The notes under the pieces were generated by a model that searched no databases, was not told where the DNA came from, and worked only from the letters and a program-made list of their open reading frames with translations. Positions 8,651 through 17,851 of a stretch of DNA of 64,000 bases are shown one piece after another (positions within the stretch are counted from its first letter, which is position 1; each line of letters starts with the position of its first letter). Made by a program: the position numbers and the translations under genes. This stretch comes from Oxalobacteraceae bacterium (lineage in GTDB: Bacteria > Pseudomonadota > Gammaproteobacteria > Burkholderiales > Burkholderiaceae_D), in assembly GCA_900299005.1 (NCBI GenBank), contig OMID01000042.1, positions 1 through 64,000 on the forward strand, read 5' to 3'.

Positions 8651-8954
8651 GCCAATGCGCGTACGCGCGGTCAAGAACGGTGAGTTCGTCGAAGTGAAGG
8701 TGCTGATGAAGCACCGCATGCTTAGTCGCCTCTCGTGGGGCCCCGACGGTCGCCTGATACTGCCGCACTTCATCCAGACCGTGCGTGGCACCTGCAACGG
8801 TAGACCGGTGTTGCATGTGAACTTCGGCGGCTCGGTGGCGAGGGACCCTTACTTTTCTTTTAAGTTCAAAGGCGGGAAGTTGGGTGACAAGGTGGTGGTG
8901 AGCTGGGTGGATTCTGATGGCGACACGCGAACGGATGAGACGCTGGTGACCTGA
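8643..8954 (+). CDS. soxZ: Sulfur carrier-associated protein SoxZ
   Basis: 103 residues of an immunoglobulin-like fold that forms the SoxYZ heterodimer. The TTG at 8643 overlaps the end of soxY and gives the family N-terminus M-[small]-x-P-M-R-[VI]-R-A; a GGGGG stretch lies just before it. The next in-frame start is ATG 8655. Recognisable segments are VKVLMKHRM and FGGSVARDPYFSFKF. Translational coupling with soxY supports equal production. No soxXA or soxB is found on either side, so the complete thiosulfate-oxidising complex must rely on genes elsewhere. Confidence 0.9.
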   Translation: MGEPMRVRAVKNGEFVEVKVLMKHRMLSRLSWGPDGRLILPHFIQTVRGTCNGRPVLHVNFGGSVARDPYFSFKFKGGKLGDKVVVSWVDSDGDTRTDETLVT

Positions 8955-9425
8955 AGCTTCATAAGCTTTTCATCGCGAATTATTTTTCATGCGTTGCTCA
9001 TGTATATCTGCTCGTCGAAGGGGTTGAGATCAAGCCCTGAAATAACAAGGGCTTAACGATTGTTGGCGATCGCGCAAGAAAGAATTTTTTGCGCTGCACA
9101 ACAGTGCGCAAAATCTCCAGCAATTACGATGCGTTTGTTTGCACAGATAATGTTGATGAAGTACCAATAATCCCATCCGTGGGCTTTCTTGATTTTGCGA
9201 AATAACGGTGCTATATAGACACAGGCGTAAATTTACAGCCTGAAAAGTGCGAGCATTTCAGGCAATGATTACCAACGCGGATTTATGCGCCCTGCAGCTC
9301 CGCCCCATGGGAAAATGCAGACCAGCGACGTAAGGCATGGTAACAATGCCAATCTGTTGTAAAGAACTAATGAGTAATCATTGGCTTAAGTTGCAGTGAA
9401 ACCAAAAGAAAGAGGAGAGTAGAAC
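8955..9425. other. Intergenic region between soxZ and iorA with two hairpins
   Basis: 471 bp without a convincing gene. Two perfect stems are visible: TTTTGCGC/GCGCAAAA at 9087-9113 and GCCTGAAA/TTTCAGGC at 9238-9263; neither has a following T-run, so they are not standard terminators. A strong ribosome-binding site (AAAGAGGAG) precedes iorA. The region presumably carries the iorAB promoter and perhaps an operator, but no recognised regulator site was found. Confidence 0.5.
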
Positions 9426-9890
9426 ATGGCAATCAGCTTTAATTTGAACGGCTCGACGGTCACCGTCCAGGCCGAGCCGGACACCCCGCTGTTGTGGGTG
9501 ATTCGCGATGAAATCGGCCTGACCGGCACCAAGTTCGGCTGCGGAGCCGCTCTGTGCGGAGCTTGCACAGTGCACCTGAATGGCACGCCGATCCGTTCCT
9601 GCCAGACGCCCGTGTCGGCTGTATCTGGCAAGAAGATTGCCACCGTAGAGTCCCTGTCGACCGACAACTCCCACCCGCTGCAGAAGGCTTGGATCAAGCA
9701 CCAGGTGCCTCAGTGCGGCTATTGCCAATCCGGGCAATTGATGAGTGCCGCAGCACTTCTGGCCAAGAACAAGAATCCCAGCGATGCTGACATCGATAAC
9801 GCGATGACGGGCAACCTTTGCCGCTGCGGTACCTACAACCGCATTCGTGCTGCGATCAAGGATGCTGCCGCAGAGATGCGCCGCGCTTAA
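9426..9890 (+). CDS. iorA: Isoquinoline 1-oxidoreductase-type small subunit, two [2Fe-2S] clusters
   Basis: 154 residues. The N-terminal plant-ferredoxin-like domain has [12 protein letters not shown] with a further Cys at SCQTP, and the C-terminal four-helix domain has CGYCQSGQ and CRCGTY. This is the standard two-cluster small subunit of the xanthine oxidase family. Together with the large subunit 18 bp downstream it forms a two-subunit molybdenum hydroxylase of the isoquinoline 1-oxidoreductase/aldehyde oxidoreductase group, which lacks an FAD subunit and passes electrons to cytochromes. The real substrate (an N-heterocycle or an aldehyde) cannot be told from the sequence. Confidence 0.88.
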   Translation: MAISFNLNGSTVTVQAEPDTPLLWVIRDEIGLTGTKFGCGAALCGACTVHLNGTPIRSCQTPVSAVSGKKIATVESLSTDNSHPLQKAWIKHQVPQCGYCQSGQLMSAAALLAKNKNPSDADIDNAMTGNLCRCGTYNRIRAAIKDAAAEMRRA

Positions 9891-9908
9891 GGTAGAGGAG
9901 ACATAAAA

Positions 9909-12050
9909 ATGACAACCAATCGTCGCGAATTTCTGAAAACTTCCGCTGCCGCCTCGGGCGTGGCGGTACTGGGAATGTACCTCCCGGGTTTTGGTGGAAA
10001 CGAAGCCAAGGCTGCAGGTTCTCTGCACACTCCGAATGCCTGGGTACACATTTCTGACAACAACGAAATTACCCTGATCTCTCACATGTCCGAGATGGGG
10101 CAAGGTGTGCACACCGCTCTGCCTGCACTGATTGCAGAAGAGCTGGACGTCGACATCAACAAAGTATCCGTCGCCACTGCACCCGCAAACCCGGCCTACG
10201 TGAACGGACTGCTTGGCGCCCAGATTACTGGCGGCTCAACGTCCATTCGTGATGCATGGGAAAAGCTCCGCGTCGGCGGCGCACAAGTGCGCATGATGCT
10301 GATCCAGGCAGCTGCTAACAAGTGGGGCGTGGATGCCTCCACCCTGACCGCCTCCAAAGGCGTTGTATCGGGCGGCGGAAAGAGCGCAACCTATGGTGAG
10401 TTGGCCTCGGCAGCGGCTTCCATCCCGGTTCCCAAGGAAGTAACGCTGAAAGATCCGTCCCAGCACAATGTTGTCGGTAAATCGATTCCGCGTCTTGACG
10501 TGCCCTCCAAGGTCAACGGCACTGCCACTTTTGGTATTGATGCCAAGGTGCCCGGCATGGTTTACGCATCGATTGAGATGTGCCCTGTGATCGGCGGCAA
10601 AGTGGTCGACTTTGATGCCTCCAAGGCCAAGTCGATGCCGGGCGTGATCGACGTCGTCAAGACCAATGATGGTCATGGTACCGATGGTGTTGCCGTTGTG
10701 GCCGAATCGTACTGGCAGGCGCTGCAGGCCCGTCGCAAGGGCTTGAAGGTCAAGTGGGATGAAGGCCCTGTGGCAGGCATCTCCTCCAAGGGCATGTGGG
10801 ATGCGATCAAAGCCGGTCAAAACGACATCAAGCCAATCAAGATCCGCCCTGATCAGGGTGACGCTGCTGGCGCGATCGCCGGTGCGGCGAAAAAAGTCAA
10901 GGCCGCCTATCAGGTGCAGCTGGTGGGTCACCAGCCGCTTGAGCCGATGAACATGATCGCGAATGTCAAAGGCGATTCATGCGAACTTCTCGGCCCGACG
11001 CAGTTCCAGCAAGGCGCTCAGGGTGCCGTTGCAGGTGCCCTCGGCCTCAAGCCCGAGAACGTCACTGTGGCGACAACCTACCTGGGTGGTGGTTTTGGTC
11101 GTCGTGTGTGTATCGACTACTGCGTACAAGCGGCTGTCGTGTCCAAAGCTGTCGGACGTCCCGTGCGCATCCTGTGGACTCGCGAAGACGACATGAAGCA
11201 CGACTTCTACCGTCCTGCAGGTCTGATGCGTCTCGAAGCTGGTCTCGATGCAAACGGCAAGCCGACCGGCATGAAGTTCCAGTTGACTTCGCAATCCATC
11301 ACGCAAGCGTTGTTCGGACTGCCGAAAAACCCCCTGGACCCCTTCATGGTCGAAGCGGCGGTTCCGCTCTACAACGTGGCCAACACATCGCATGACCTGA
11401 TCATCCACGATACGGGTTTCCGCGTCGGCTACCTGCGCGCTGTGTCGCACACCATGAACTGCTTCGCCAACGAATCGTTCATGGACGAGCTGGCACTGGC
11501 AGCTGGCAAAGATCCGGTTCAGTATCGGATGGACTTGATCAGTGAGCCTCGCCTTGCCAACGTGCTCAAGATGGCCGCTGATGCTGCTGGCTGGGGTCGC
11601 AAGCTGCCCAAGGGCCGCGCACTGGGCGTGGCTGTCATGGAGGGCTACGGCACCTACCAGGCGCAAGTCGCTGAAGTGTCTGTCTCCGGCGGCAATGTCA
11701 AGGTGCACAAGGTCTGGGTGGCATGCGATTGCGGTCGCATGGTCAATCCGGAAATCGTCAAGGCGCAGCTTGAGTCCGGCATCATTTATGGCCTCTCGCA
11801 CGCGCTGTACAGCGACATCACGCTGGAAAATGGTCGCGTGCAGCAAAGCAACTTCAACGACTTCCGTGTGATCCGCCAGGCTGAATCCCCCGTGATCAAC
11901 GTCATGCTGGTGAACAGCACCGAGAAGCCCGGTGGTGTTGGCGAGCCTTCGACGTCTGTCGTTGGCCCAGCCGTCGCAAACGCGATCTTCACGGCGACCG
12001 GTCAGCGTATTCGCTCGATGCCATTGGCAAAAGGCCTGAAGTCTGCCTGA
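9909..12050 (+). CDS. iorB: Isoquinoline 1-oxidoreductase-type large molybdopterin subunit
   Basis: 713 residues. A Tat signal (NRREFLKTSAAASG) directs the folded cofactor-loaded enzyme to the periplasm; iorA has no signal and would be carried along. Typical segments are the cofactor-binding MGQGVHTALP, QITGGSTSIRD, the large-domain GGGFGRR and, near the C-terminus, GVGEPSTSVVGPA with the conserved active-site Glu. The length fits single-chain IorB-type subunits. It would hydroxylate an aromatic heterocycle or aldehyde and feed electrons through the IorA clusters to a c-type cytochrome. A strong terminator follows 20 bp after the stop, closing the iorAB operon. Confidence 0.9.
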   Translation: MTTNRREFLKTSAAASGVAVLGMYLPGFGGNEAKAAGSLHTPNAWVHISDNNEITLISHMSEMGQGVHTALPALIAEELDVDINKVSVATAPANPAYVNGLLGAQITGGSTSIRDAWEKLRVGGAQVRMMLIQAAANKWGVDASTLTASKGVVSGGGKSATYGELASAAASIPVPKEVTLKDPSQHNVVGKSIPRLDVPSKVNGTATFGIDAKVPGMVYASIEMCPVIGGKVVDFDASKAKSMPGVIDVVKTNDGHGTDGVAVVAESYWQALQARRKGLKVKWDEGPVAGISSKGMWDAIKAGQNDIKPIKIRPDQGDAAGAIAGAAKKVKAAYQVQLVGHQPLEPMNMIANVKGDSCELLGPTQFQQGAQGAVAGALGLKPENVTVATTYLGGGFGRRVCIDYCVQAAVVSKAVGRPVRILWTREDDMKHDFYRPAGLMRLEAGLDANGKPTGMKFQLTSQSITQALFGLPKNPLDPFMVEAAVPLYNVANTSHDLIIHDTGFRVGYLRAVSHTMNCFANESFMDELALAAGKDPVQYRMDLISEPRLANVLKMAADAAGWGRKLPKGRALGVAVMEGYGTYQAQVAEVSVSGGNVKVHKVWVACDCGRMVNPEIVKAQLESGIIYGLSHALYSDITLENGRVQQSNFNDFRVIRQAESPVINVMLVNSTEKPGGVGEPSTSVVGPAVANAIFTATGQRIRSMPLAKGLKSA

Positions 12051-12069
12051 TGCAGTAGCGCACAGAAAG

Positions 12070-12102
12070 CTCCCTGCCCGCAAGGGCGGGGAGTTTTTTT
12101 TT
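12070..12102 (+). terminator. Rho-independent terminator after iorAB
   Basis: CTCCCTGCCC and GGGCGGGGAG form a G/C-rich stem around a GCAA tetraloop, followed by nine T residues. It lies 20 bp past the iorB stop. Confidence 0.9.
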
Positions 12103-12148
12103 CTGTATTCGCCCTATTCGCAATACCCGAATTCTGAACAGCCTCATC

Positions 12149-13189
12149 ATGGATAGTATCGATCTCGAAGTACTCAAGACCTGCGCCGAGTGGCTCACCG
12201 CCGGCAAGCAATGCGAACTCGTCACCATCACCAAGACCTGGGGATCGAGCCCGCGCCCGGAGGGTGCAACGCTCGGCATTTGCGAGGATGGACATGTGGT
12301 CGGATCGGTATCCGGCGGCTGTATTGAAGATGACCTGATCGACCGCGCGCGTCGTGAAGGATTGAAACGAACAACGCCGGAGGTTGTCACCTACGGCATC
12401 ACCGCTGACGAAGCACATCGTTTCGGTCTGCCCTGTGGCGGCACGATTCAGCTCGTGATCGAGCCCCTTTCCGCGCAAAGCCAGGTGCAGGAATTGATCG
12501 CACGGCTGGCCACAGGAGCGTTGGTCTCCCGTCGGCTTGATCTGCATACCGGCGCCGTGACGCTCGGGCCTGCCAAAGCAGGCATGAGCCTGCAGGTCTC
12601 CGAGACAGCGATGACGACCATTCATGGTCCGCGCTGGAGATTACTCATCATCGGTGCCGGGCAGTTGTCGCGCTTCCTTGCGCAGATCGCCGTCGGCATG
12701 GATTATGCGGTGACGGTGTGTGATCCGCGCGAGGAATATCGCGAGGGCTGGCATGTCGATGGTGTGCAGGTCATCCACGCAATGCCCGATGATCTTGTCA
12801 TGGAGATGCGACTTGATAGCCGCAGTGCTGTCGTGGCGCTCACGCATGATCCCAAGCTGGACGATCTCGCCCTAATGGAGGCGCTGAAATCCGATGCGTT
12901 TTACGTTGGCGCGATTGGTTCGCGCTCGAACGACCGAAAGCGCCGAGAAAGATTGCTTGATTTTGATCTCACGTCCGAACAACTGGACAAGCTGCATGGA
13001 CCCATCGGTATCTACATTGGCAGCAAGACACCGTCGGAGATCGCCATTTCCATTCTGGCAGAAATGACGGCCGTGAAAAACGGCGTGCCTTTGCCGGATG
13101 AGGTCAAGGTGGGCAAGGCAAAAGAATCGGCGAAACTCGACGCCAGTCCCGATGCATGTCTTCTAGATCCGGCGCAGCGTATCGTCTGA
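12149..13189 (+). CDS. xdhC: XdhC/CoxI family molybdenum-enzyme maturation protein
   Basis: 346 residues. The N-terminal XdhC_CoxI domain has the typical TWGSSPRPEGA and GSVSGGCIEDD; the C-terminal Rossmann domain has LIIGAGQLSRFL near residue 170 and VGAIGSRSNDRKRRERL near residue 255. XdhC proteins bind the molybdenum cofactor, help sulfurate it and insert it into xanthine oxidase-family enzymes. Its position just after iorAB makes IorB the likely client, as with PaoD and PaoABC. A terminator separates them, so it probably has its own promoter in the short gap 12103-12148. Confidence 0.88.
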   Translation: MDSIDLEVLKTCAEWLTAGKQCELVTITKTWGSSPRPEGATLGICEDGHVVGSVSGGCIEDDLIDRARREGLKRTTPEVVTYGITADEAHRFGLPCGGTIQLVIEPLSAQSQVQELIARLATGALVSRRLDLHTGAVTLGPAKAGMSLQVSETAMTTIHGPRWRLLIIGAGQLSRFLAQIAVGMDYAVTVCDPREEYREGWHVDGVQVIHAMPDDLVMEMRLDSRSAVVALTHDPKLDDLALMEALKSDAFYVGAIGSRSNDRKRRERLLDFDLTSEQLDKLHGPIGIYIGSKTPSEIAISILAEMTAVKNGVPLPDEVKVGKAKESAKLDASPDACLLDPAQRIV

Positions 13190-13292
13190 GTGCTGTACAG
13201 GGTCGTCAGTGATGTCGCTGCCGGGTGATTGCGGTGAAGGCCAAGCGCCGATTTCCTGACGATTTTTCATCCCGCTTGTCCGCCGACAGATC

Positions 13293-13484
13293 ATGGATCA
13301 CCCACCTCCCGGAAGACCCGACACCCCCTGCGTTGCTGTCTGCTCCACCACTTTCGATGATGTCTGCCGGGGTTGTGGGCGTACCGTTGTCGAGGTTGCC
13401 GAATGGGTGTTCATGTCCGACGAGGATAAAGAAAACATCTGGCAGAGAATCACGGCCGAAGGCTACCCGCGTCGACGCAGCTGA
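13293..13484 (+). CDS. DUF1289 small Cys-containing protein
   Basis: 63 residues starting at ATG 13293. The motif PCVAVCSTTFDDVCRGCGRT with four Cys, followed by EVAEW and a short helix ending IWQRI, is characteristic of DUF1289 proteins, thought to bind a metal or iron-sulfur site. The function is not established. A longer overlapping frame from 13225 is not protein-like. It follows xdhC by about 100 bp and may be a separate unit; the region 13485-13669 after it holds no gene. Confidence 0.8.
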   Translation: MDHPPPGRPDTPCVAVCSTTFDDVCRGCGRTVVEVAEWVFMSDEDKENIWQRITAEGYPRRRS

Positions 13485-13669
13485 GCACTGCCCTCAACGA
13501 GCTTTTGCTCGGAGGGTTGGCGAGCTCTGGCCGGGCCGGCTATGGGTCCCGCATCAATGCCCCATGACCGGAGCTCTGGTCAGTGATCCGCTAAGCGCAT
13601 GTCAGAAGGTCTTGGCAAGAGCAAGCTGAAGAATTATCAATAAAATAATTTATGACAACGGGCAAGCTG

Positions 13670-13687
13670 ATGTAATCTGCCTGTCAT
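13670..13687 (+). promoter_or_regulatory. Pho box for pstCAB-phoU-phoBR
   Basis: Two heptamers, ATGTAAT and CTGTCAT, are separated by exactly 4 bp (CTGC), the 11-bp repeat of the PhoB consensus CTGTCAT-N4-CTGTCAT. The second heptamer is a perfect match. It lies 68 bp before the preferred pstC ATG, with a possible -10 (TAGAGT) about 10 bp after. Confidence 0.75.
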
Positions 13688-13754
13688 ATTCGGTGGCTAG
13701 AGTGCCGGCGTGCCTACCTTTACCAGCCCCTCCCGAGTCGAGGTCTTGCCGACC

Positions 13755-14750
13755 ATGAGTGCCAGCATCCCGGAACGTCCGGCCCCCCTGACCGCGCAGA
13801 CGGGCCTGACGCACGTGGCGAGTTCGGCCAAATGGCAGGATTCCCTGTTTCATGCGCTGACCTTCAGCTTCGCTGCGCTGGTGCTGGCGATCCTGATGGG
13901 TATCGTGATTTCCCTGATACTCGGCGCCTGGCCCGCCTTCGCGCATTTCGGTCCCGGTTTCGTGAACCGCATCGAGTGGGATCCTGTCAATGAGGAATAC
14001 GGTGCGCTGATCGCGATCGCGGGTACGCTGATCACCTCGCTCATCGCTTTGCTGGTCGCTGTCCCCATCAGTTTTGGCATTGCCCTTTTTCTGACCGAGA
14101 TCTGTCCGGTCTGGCTCAAGCGTCCGTCAGGCACTGCTGTGGAATTGCTCGCGGGGATACCCAGCATCATTTACGGGATGTGGGGACTCTTTATATTTGC
14201 GCCGCTCTTTGCCGATCATGTGCAACCCCTGTTGCAGGAGACGCTGGGCGAATTGCCTATCCTTGGCGCGCTGTTCAGCGGCCCGATGATGGGTATCGGT
14301 ATGCTGACCGCCGGGCTGATCCTCTCGGTCATGATTATTCCATTCATCGCATCCGTGATGCGCGATGTGTTCGACACCTGCCCCTCGGTGCTGAAAGAGT
14401 CGGCGTATGCCCTCGGGTGTACCCGCTGGGAGGTGGTGCGCAAGATCGTCTTGCCCTACACGCGCGTTGGTGTTGTGGGTGGGGTGATGCTGGGCCTTGG
14501 GCGGGCGTTGGGCGAGACCATGGCGATCACCTTTGTCATTGGCAATGCACACAAGTTGTCGTGGTCATTGTTTGCTGCGGGTAATAGCATCGCCTCGACG
14601 CTAGCGAATGAATTTGCCGAGGCAGAGGCTGGTTTGCACATGAGCTCCCTGTTCGCGCTTGGCCTGATCCTTTTTGCCATCACATTTATCGTGCTCGCTG
14701 CGGCCAAGCTGATGTTGCTGCAGATGGGCAAGCGCGAGGGGGGTAAATAA
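13755..14750 (+). CDS. pstC: Phosphate ABC transporter permease PstC
   Basis: About 331 residues from ATG 13755; a GTG at 13710 is possible but lies only 22 bp after the Pho box, leaving no room for a leader. Six membrane helices are visible, beginning [20 protein letters not shown], with a large periplasmic segment. The coupling motif [20 protein letters not shown] that contacts the ATPase is present, as is [17 protein letters not shown]. With PstA it forms the membrane channel for high-affinity phosphate uptake. pstS is not in this operon; it lies about 23 kb further on with its own Pho box. Confidence 0.93.
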   Translation: MSASIPERPAPLTAQTGLTHVASSAKWQDSLFHALTFSFAALVLAILMGIVISLILGAWPAFAHFGPGFVNRIEWDPVNEEYGALIAIAGTLITSLIALLVAVPISFGIALFLTEICPVWLKRPSGTAVELLAGIPSIIYGMWGLFIFAPLFADHVQPLLQETLGELPILGALFSGPMMGIGMLTAGLILSVMIIPFIASVMRDVFDTCPSVLKESAYALGCTRWEVVRKIVLPYTRVGVVGGVMLGLGRALGETMAITFVIGNAHKLSWSLFAAGNSIASTLANEFAEAEAGLHMSSLFALGLILFAITFIVLAAAKLMLLQMGKREGGK

Positions 14751-15622
14751 TGTCCGCTGACGTACTACGGTCGGACAACCCGATCTATCGTCGTCGGCTG
14801 CGCTGGCACCGCATCGGTATTTTCCTGTCGGTGGTTGCAATGGCGCTTGGACTGACGGCGCTATTGTGGATACTGGCGGTCTTGCTCATCAATGGGTTGG
14901 GAGCGGTCGATCTGCATATGTTTACGCACACGACGCCAGCGCCCGGCAGTGAGGGCGGTGGCCTCATGAATGCGATTGTGGGCAGCTTGTTGATGGTGGG
15001 GGTGGCGACCGCGATCAGTACACCGATTGGCATCTTCGCCGGTGTCTATCTGGCAGAGTACGGCGAAGAGAGCCGTTTCGCCCAGGTGACGCGCTTCGTA
15101 ACCGATATCATGCTCTCGGCACCATCGATCGTGATTGGCTTGTTCGTGTATGCGATCTACGTCGCCAACACCAAGCACTTTTCCGGTTGGGCGGGCAGCT
15201 TTGCCATAGCCCTCATTGCTATCCCGGTAGTGGTTCGCACGACGGACAATATGTTAGCGCTGGTGCCCAACAGCCTCAGGGAGGCCGCTTTCGCATTGGG
15301 TGCACCGCGCTGGAAAGTCGCCACACTGGTGCGTCTGCGCGCCGTGAGAGCGGGCGTGATGACGGGTGTGCTGCTCGCGGTGGCGCGTATTTCGGGCGAA
15401 ACGGCACCACTATTGTTCACGGCTCTGAATAACCAGTTTTTCAACGCCGACATGAATGCCCCGATGGCCAATTTACCGGTCGTCATTTTCCAGTTTGCGA
15501 TGAGCCCTTACGACAACTGGCGTGAACTCGCTTGGGGTGGCGCCTTGCTGATTACTTTCAGCGTTCTCGGACTGAACATCATTTCCCGCGTGCTGGTTCG
15601 CAGCGGAAAAAATAACGGATAG
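14750..15622 (+). CDS. pstA: Phosphate ABC transporter permease PstA
   Basis: 290 residues; the ATG at 14750 shares one base with the TAA of pstC, so the two permeases are translationally coupled. Six helices, the first IFLSVVAMALGLTALLWILA, and the coupling loop EAAFALGAPRWKVATLVRL are visible. The tail is short and basic (LVRSGKNNG). It pairs with PstC in the membrane and is followed after 12 bp by pstB. Confidence 0.93.
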   Translation: MSADVLRSDNPIYRRRLRWHRIGIFLSVVAMALGLTALLWILAVLLINGLGAVDLHMFTHTTPAPGSEGGGLMNAIVGSLLMVGVATAISTPIGIFAGVYLAEYGEESRFAQVTRFVTDIMLSAPSIVIGLFVYAIYVANTKHFSGWAGSFAIALIAIPVVVRTTDNMLALVPNSLREAAFALGAPRWKVATLVRLRAVRAGVMTGVLLAVARISGETAPLLFTALNNQFFNADMNAPMANLPVVIFQFAMSPYDNWRELAWGGALLITFSVLGLNIISRVLVRSGKNNG

Positions 15623-15634
15623 GAGGGAGGGATC

Positions 15635-16444
15635 ATGATGACCGCCACTCTCGGAACACAGGCATCAGCACCCGGTGCGATCGGCGATGTGCCCGTCACC
15701 ATCAAGGTAGAGGACCTGAATTTCTTTTACGGCAGCTTTCAGGGCCTAAAGCACATTGATCTCGATATCTTCGATAAGAAGGTCACTGCCTTCATTGGTC
15801 CTTCAGGCTGCGGAAAGTCGACGCTGCTGCGTACACTGAACCGGATGTATGACCTGTATCCGGGTCAGCGTGCCGAGGGCTCGATTATCTATAAGGGCAA
15901 GAACATCCTCGATCGTGATGTCGATATCAACGTCTTACGCGCAAAAATCGGCATGGTATTCCAGAAGCCTACGCCGTTCCCGATGTCGATCTATGAAAAC
16001 ATTGCCTTTGGCGTCAGGTTGTACGAGAACCTGTCCAAGGGTGAGATGGATGAGCGCGTCGAATGGGCGCTGAACAAGGCGGCGCTGTGGAGTGAGGTAA
16101 AAGACAAGCTCAACAAGAGCGGACTGTCGCTCTCGGGTGGACAGCAGCAGCGACTGTGCATCGCGCGTGGTGTTGCCGTCAAACCGGATGTGCTGCTGCT
16201 CGATGAGCCAACTTCGGCGTTGGACCCGATCTCTACCGTGAAGATCGAAGAGCTCATCAATGAGCTCAAGGAAGACTACACCATTGCCATCGTCACGCAT
16301 AACATGCAGCAGGCGGCGCGCTGCTCCGACTTCACTGCGTACATGTATCTGGGTGAACTGGTGGAATTTGGCGAGACGGACAAGATCTTCCTGAATCCGG
16401 TGAAAAAAGAAACGCAAGACTATATTACCGGGCGTTTTGGCTGA
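15635..16444 (+). CDS. pstB: Phosphate ABC transporter ATP-binding protein PstB
   Basis: 269 residues. The Walker [10 protein letters not shown] is near residue 55, the family-typical [16 protein letters not shown] near 110, the signature LSGGQQQRL near 168 and Walker [13 protein letters not shown] near 190, with the switch His in [11 protein letters not shown]. The length and order match PstB. An AGGAGGGAGG ribosome-binding site precedes the start. It drives uptake through PstCA and, with PhoU, transmits the phosphate status to PhoR. Confidence 0.95.
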   Translation: MMTATLGTQASAPGAIGDVPVTIKVEDLNFFYGSFQGLKHIDLDIFDKKVTAFIGPSGCGKSTLLRTLNRMYDLYPGQRAEGSIIYKGKNILDRDVDINVLRAKIGMVFQKPTPFPMSIYENIAFGVRLYENLSKGEMDERVEWALNKAALWSEVKDKLNKSGLSLSGGQQQRLCIARGVAVKPDVLLLDEPTSALDPISTVKIEELINELKEDYTIAIVTHNMQQAARCSDFTAYMYLGELVEFGETDKIFLNPVKKETQDYITGRFG

Positions 16445-16458
16445 TCAAGGAGACTGAC

Positions 16459-17157
16459 ATGACCGAACACTCGTCCCGGCAGTACCAACTCGATCTTGAG
16501 GCGATACGCTCGCGCGTCTTGCAGATGGGCGGGCTGGTAGAAAAGCAATACCATGATGCGATGACTTGTTTTCGCACGCTCAATGTCGCCGAGGCGGAAC
16601 GCATCATTGCGGCCGACATCGAAGTCAACCAGATGGAAGTTGCGCTGGACGATGCCTGCACGCACCTGATCGTCAAGCGCCAGCCGGCCGCAAACGATCT
16701 GCGAACCGTGATGGCGACGATCAAAGTGATCACTGACCTCGAGCGTGTCGGCGATGAGGCCACCAAGATTGCGCGCGCCGCGCATGCCATTCACCAGCGG
16801 GGTCTGGCACCCATCGCCCACGAGGAGGTCGTGCGCGTGATGGCGGCCTCAGCAGGAAAGCAGCTGCACGATGCCCTGGATGCCTTTGCGCGCCTGGATC
16901 AGAAGCAGGCGACGCGCCTGATCGTGGCCGATGAAGAAATCGATCATGAGTACCGCTCGGTGGTGCGCACCGCGATTACCTTCATGATGGAAGATCCCCG
17001 CACCATCTCCAGCGCGCTGGACACCATCTGGGTGGCGAAGGCGATCGAGCGCATTGGCGACCACGCCAAGAACATCGCAGAGTATGTCGTGTACATTGTC
17101 GAGGGCAAGGACATTCGGCACACCGATTACGCAATTTCCCAGCAGGGTAATGGCTAG
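16459..17157 (+). CDS. phoU: Phosphate signalling regulator PhoU
   Basis: 232 residues, all-helical, made of two repeated three-helix bundles with the PhoU metal-site pattern (DLERVGDEATKIAR in the first half, AIERIGDHAKNIAEY in the second). PhoU links PstB to PhoR and silences the Pho regulon when phosphate is plentiful. It follows pstB by 14 bp and overlaps phoB by 8 bp. Confidence 0.95.
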   Translation: MTEHSSRQYQLDLEAIRSRVLQMGGLVEKQYHDAMTCFRTLNVAEAERIIAADIEVNQMEVALDDACTHLIVKRQPAANDLRTVMATIKVITDLERVGDEATKIARAAHAIHQRGLAPIAHEEVVRVMAASAGKQLHDALDAFARLDQKQATRLIVADEEIDHEYRSVVRTAITFMMEDPRTISSALDTIWVAKAIERIGDHAKNIAEYVVYIVEGKDIRHTDYAISQQGNG

Positions 17158-17839
17158 CTCGCGTCCTGCTATCCTCGTGGTCGAAGATGAGCTGGCCATT
17201 GTCGAGCTGGTCAGTTTTGCTCTGAAATCCGCTGGTTGGGAAGTTCACGCCGTACATAACACGGCGGATGCCTGGCAGTATCTTCAGCAACAACGACCGC
17301 AAGTCATGCTGCTCGACCGGATGCTTCCTGACCAGTCAGGTATCAGGCTGTTATCTCGCATCCGGGGAGATCGCCAGTTCAATACGCTGCCCGTCATCAT
17401 GCTCACTGCAAAGAGCATGGAGGAAGACAAGGTCGCGGGTCTTGATCAGGGCGCTGATGATTACATCACCAAGCCCTTCTCACCCAAAGAACTGGTGGCG
17501 CGCATCAAGGCGCTGATACGGCGCAAGGAGCCCGAGCATGCCGAGCTCGAAATGAGCCTTGGGCCCGTCCGGCTCGATCCGGTCAGTTGTCGTGTCTTGG
17601 TCCAAGATCAGCAGATCGAGATCGGGCACGCCGAGTTCAAACTGCTCAAGTTCATGATTGCGCACCCGGAGCGTGTTTTTTCTCGCAGCCAGTTACTCGA
17701 CAAAGTGTGGGGCGATCACGCGGTGCTGGAAGAACGAACCGTGGACGTTCACGTGCTTCGGCTGCGCAAGGCGCTGGGAAGCGCCGATTACCTCGTCAAG
17801 ACCGTTCGTAGTGTAGGCTACATGCTGTCCGAAAAATAA
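17150..17839 (+). CDS. phoB: Phosphate regulon response regulator PhoB
   Basis: 229 residues from ATG 17150, which overlaps the end of phoU; frames that begin earlier lack homology. The receiver domain has the acidic pair in VVEDE, the phospho-acceptor D56 in MLLDRMLPDQSG and the conserved Lys in YITKPFSPKE. The C-terminal winged-helix OmpR-type DNA-binding domain has AEFKLLKFMIAHP and EERTVDVHVLRLRKAL. Phosphorylated PhoB binds Pho boxes, at least four of which are visible in this window. phoR follows after 12 bp. Confidence 0.95.
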   Translation: MASSRPAILVVEDELAIVELVSFALKSAGWEVHAVHNTADAWQYLQQQRPQVMLLDRMLPDQSGIRLLSRIRGDRQFNTLPVIMLTAKSMEEDKVAGLDQGADDYITKPFSPKELVARIKALIRRKEPEHAELEMSLGPVRLDPVSCRVLVQDQQIEIGHAEFKLLKFMIAHPERVFSRSQLLDKVWGDHAVLEERTVDVHVLRLRKALGSADYLVKTVRSVGYMLSEK

Positions 17840-17851
17840 TTCCATTTTTGC

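Noticed and set aside
9381-9395. Sigma-54 promoter-like TTGGCTTAAGTTGCA before iorA
   Set aside because: The GG and GC elements are 8 bp apart, not the required 10, so it is not a valid -24/-12 promoter.
10977-12083. Minus-strand open frame (368 codons) opposite iorB
   Set aside because: Shadow of the iorB codon pattern, with no motif or start signal.
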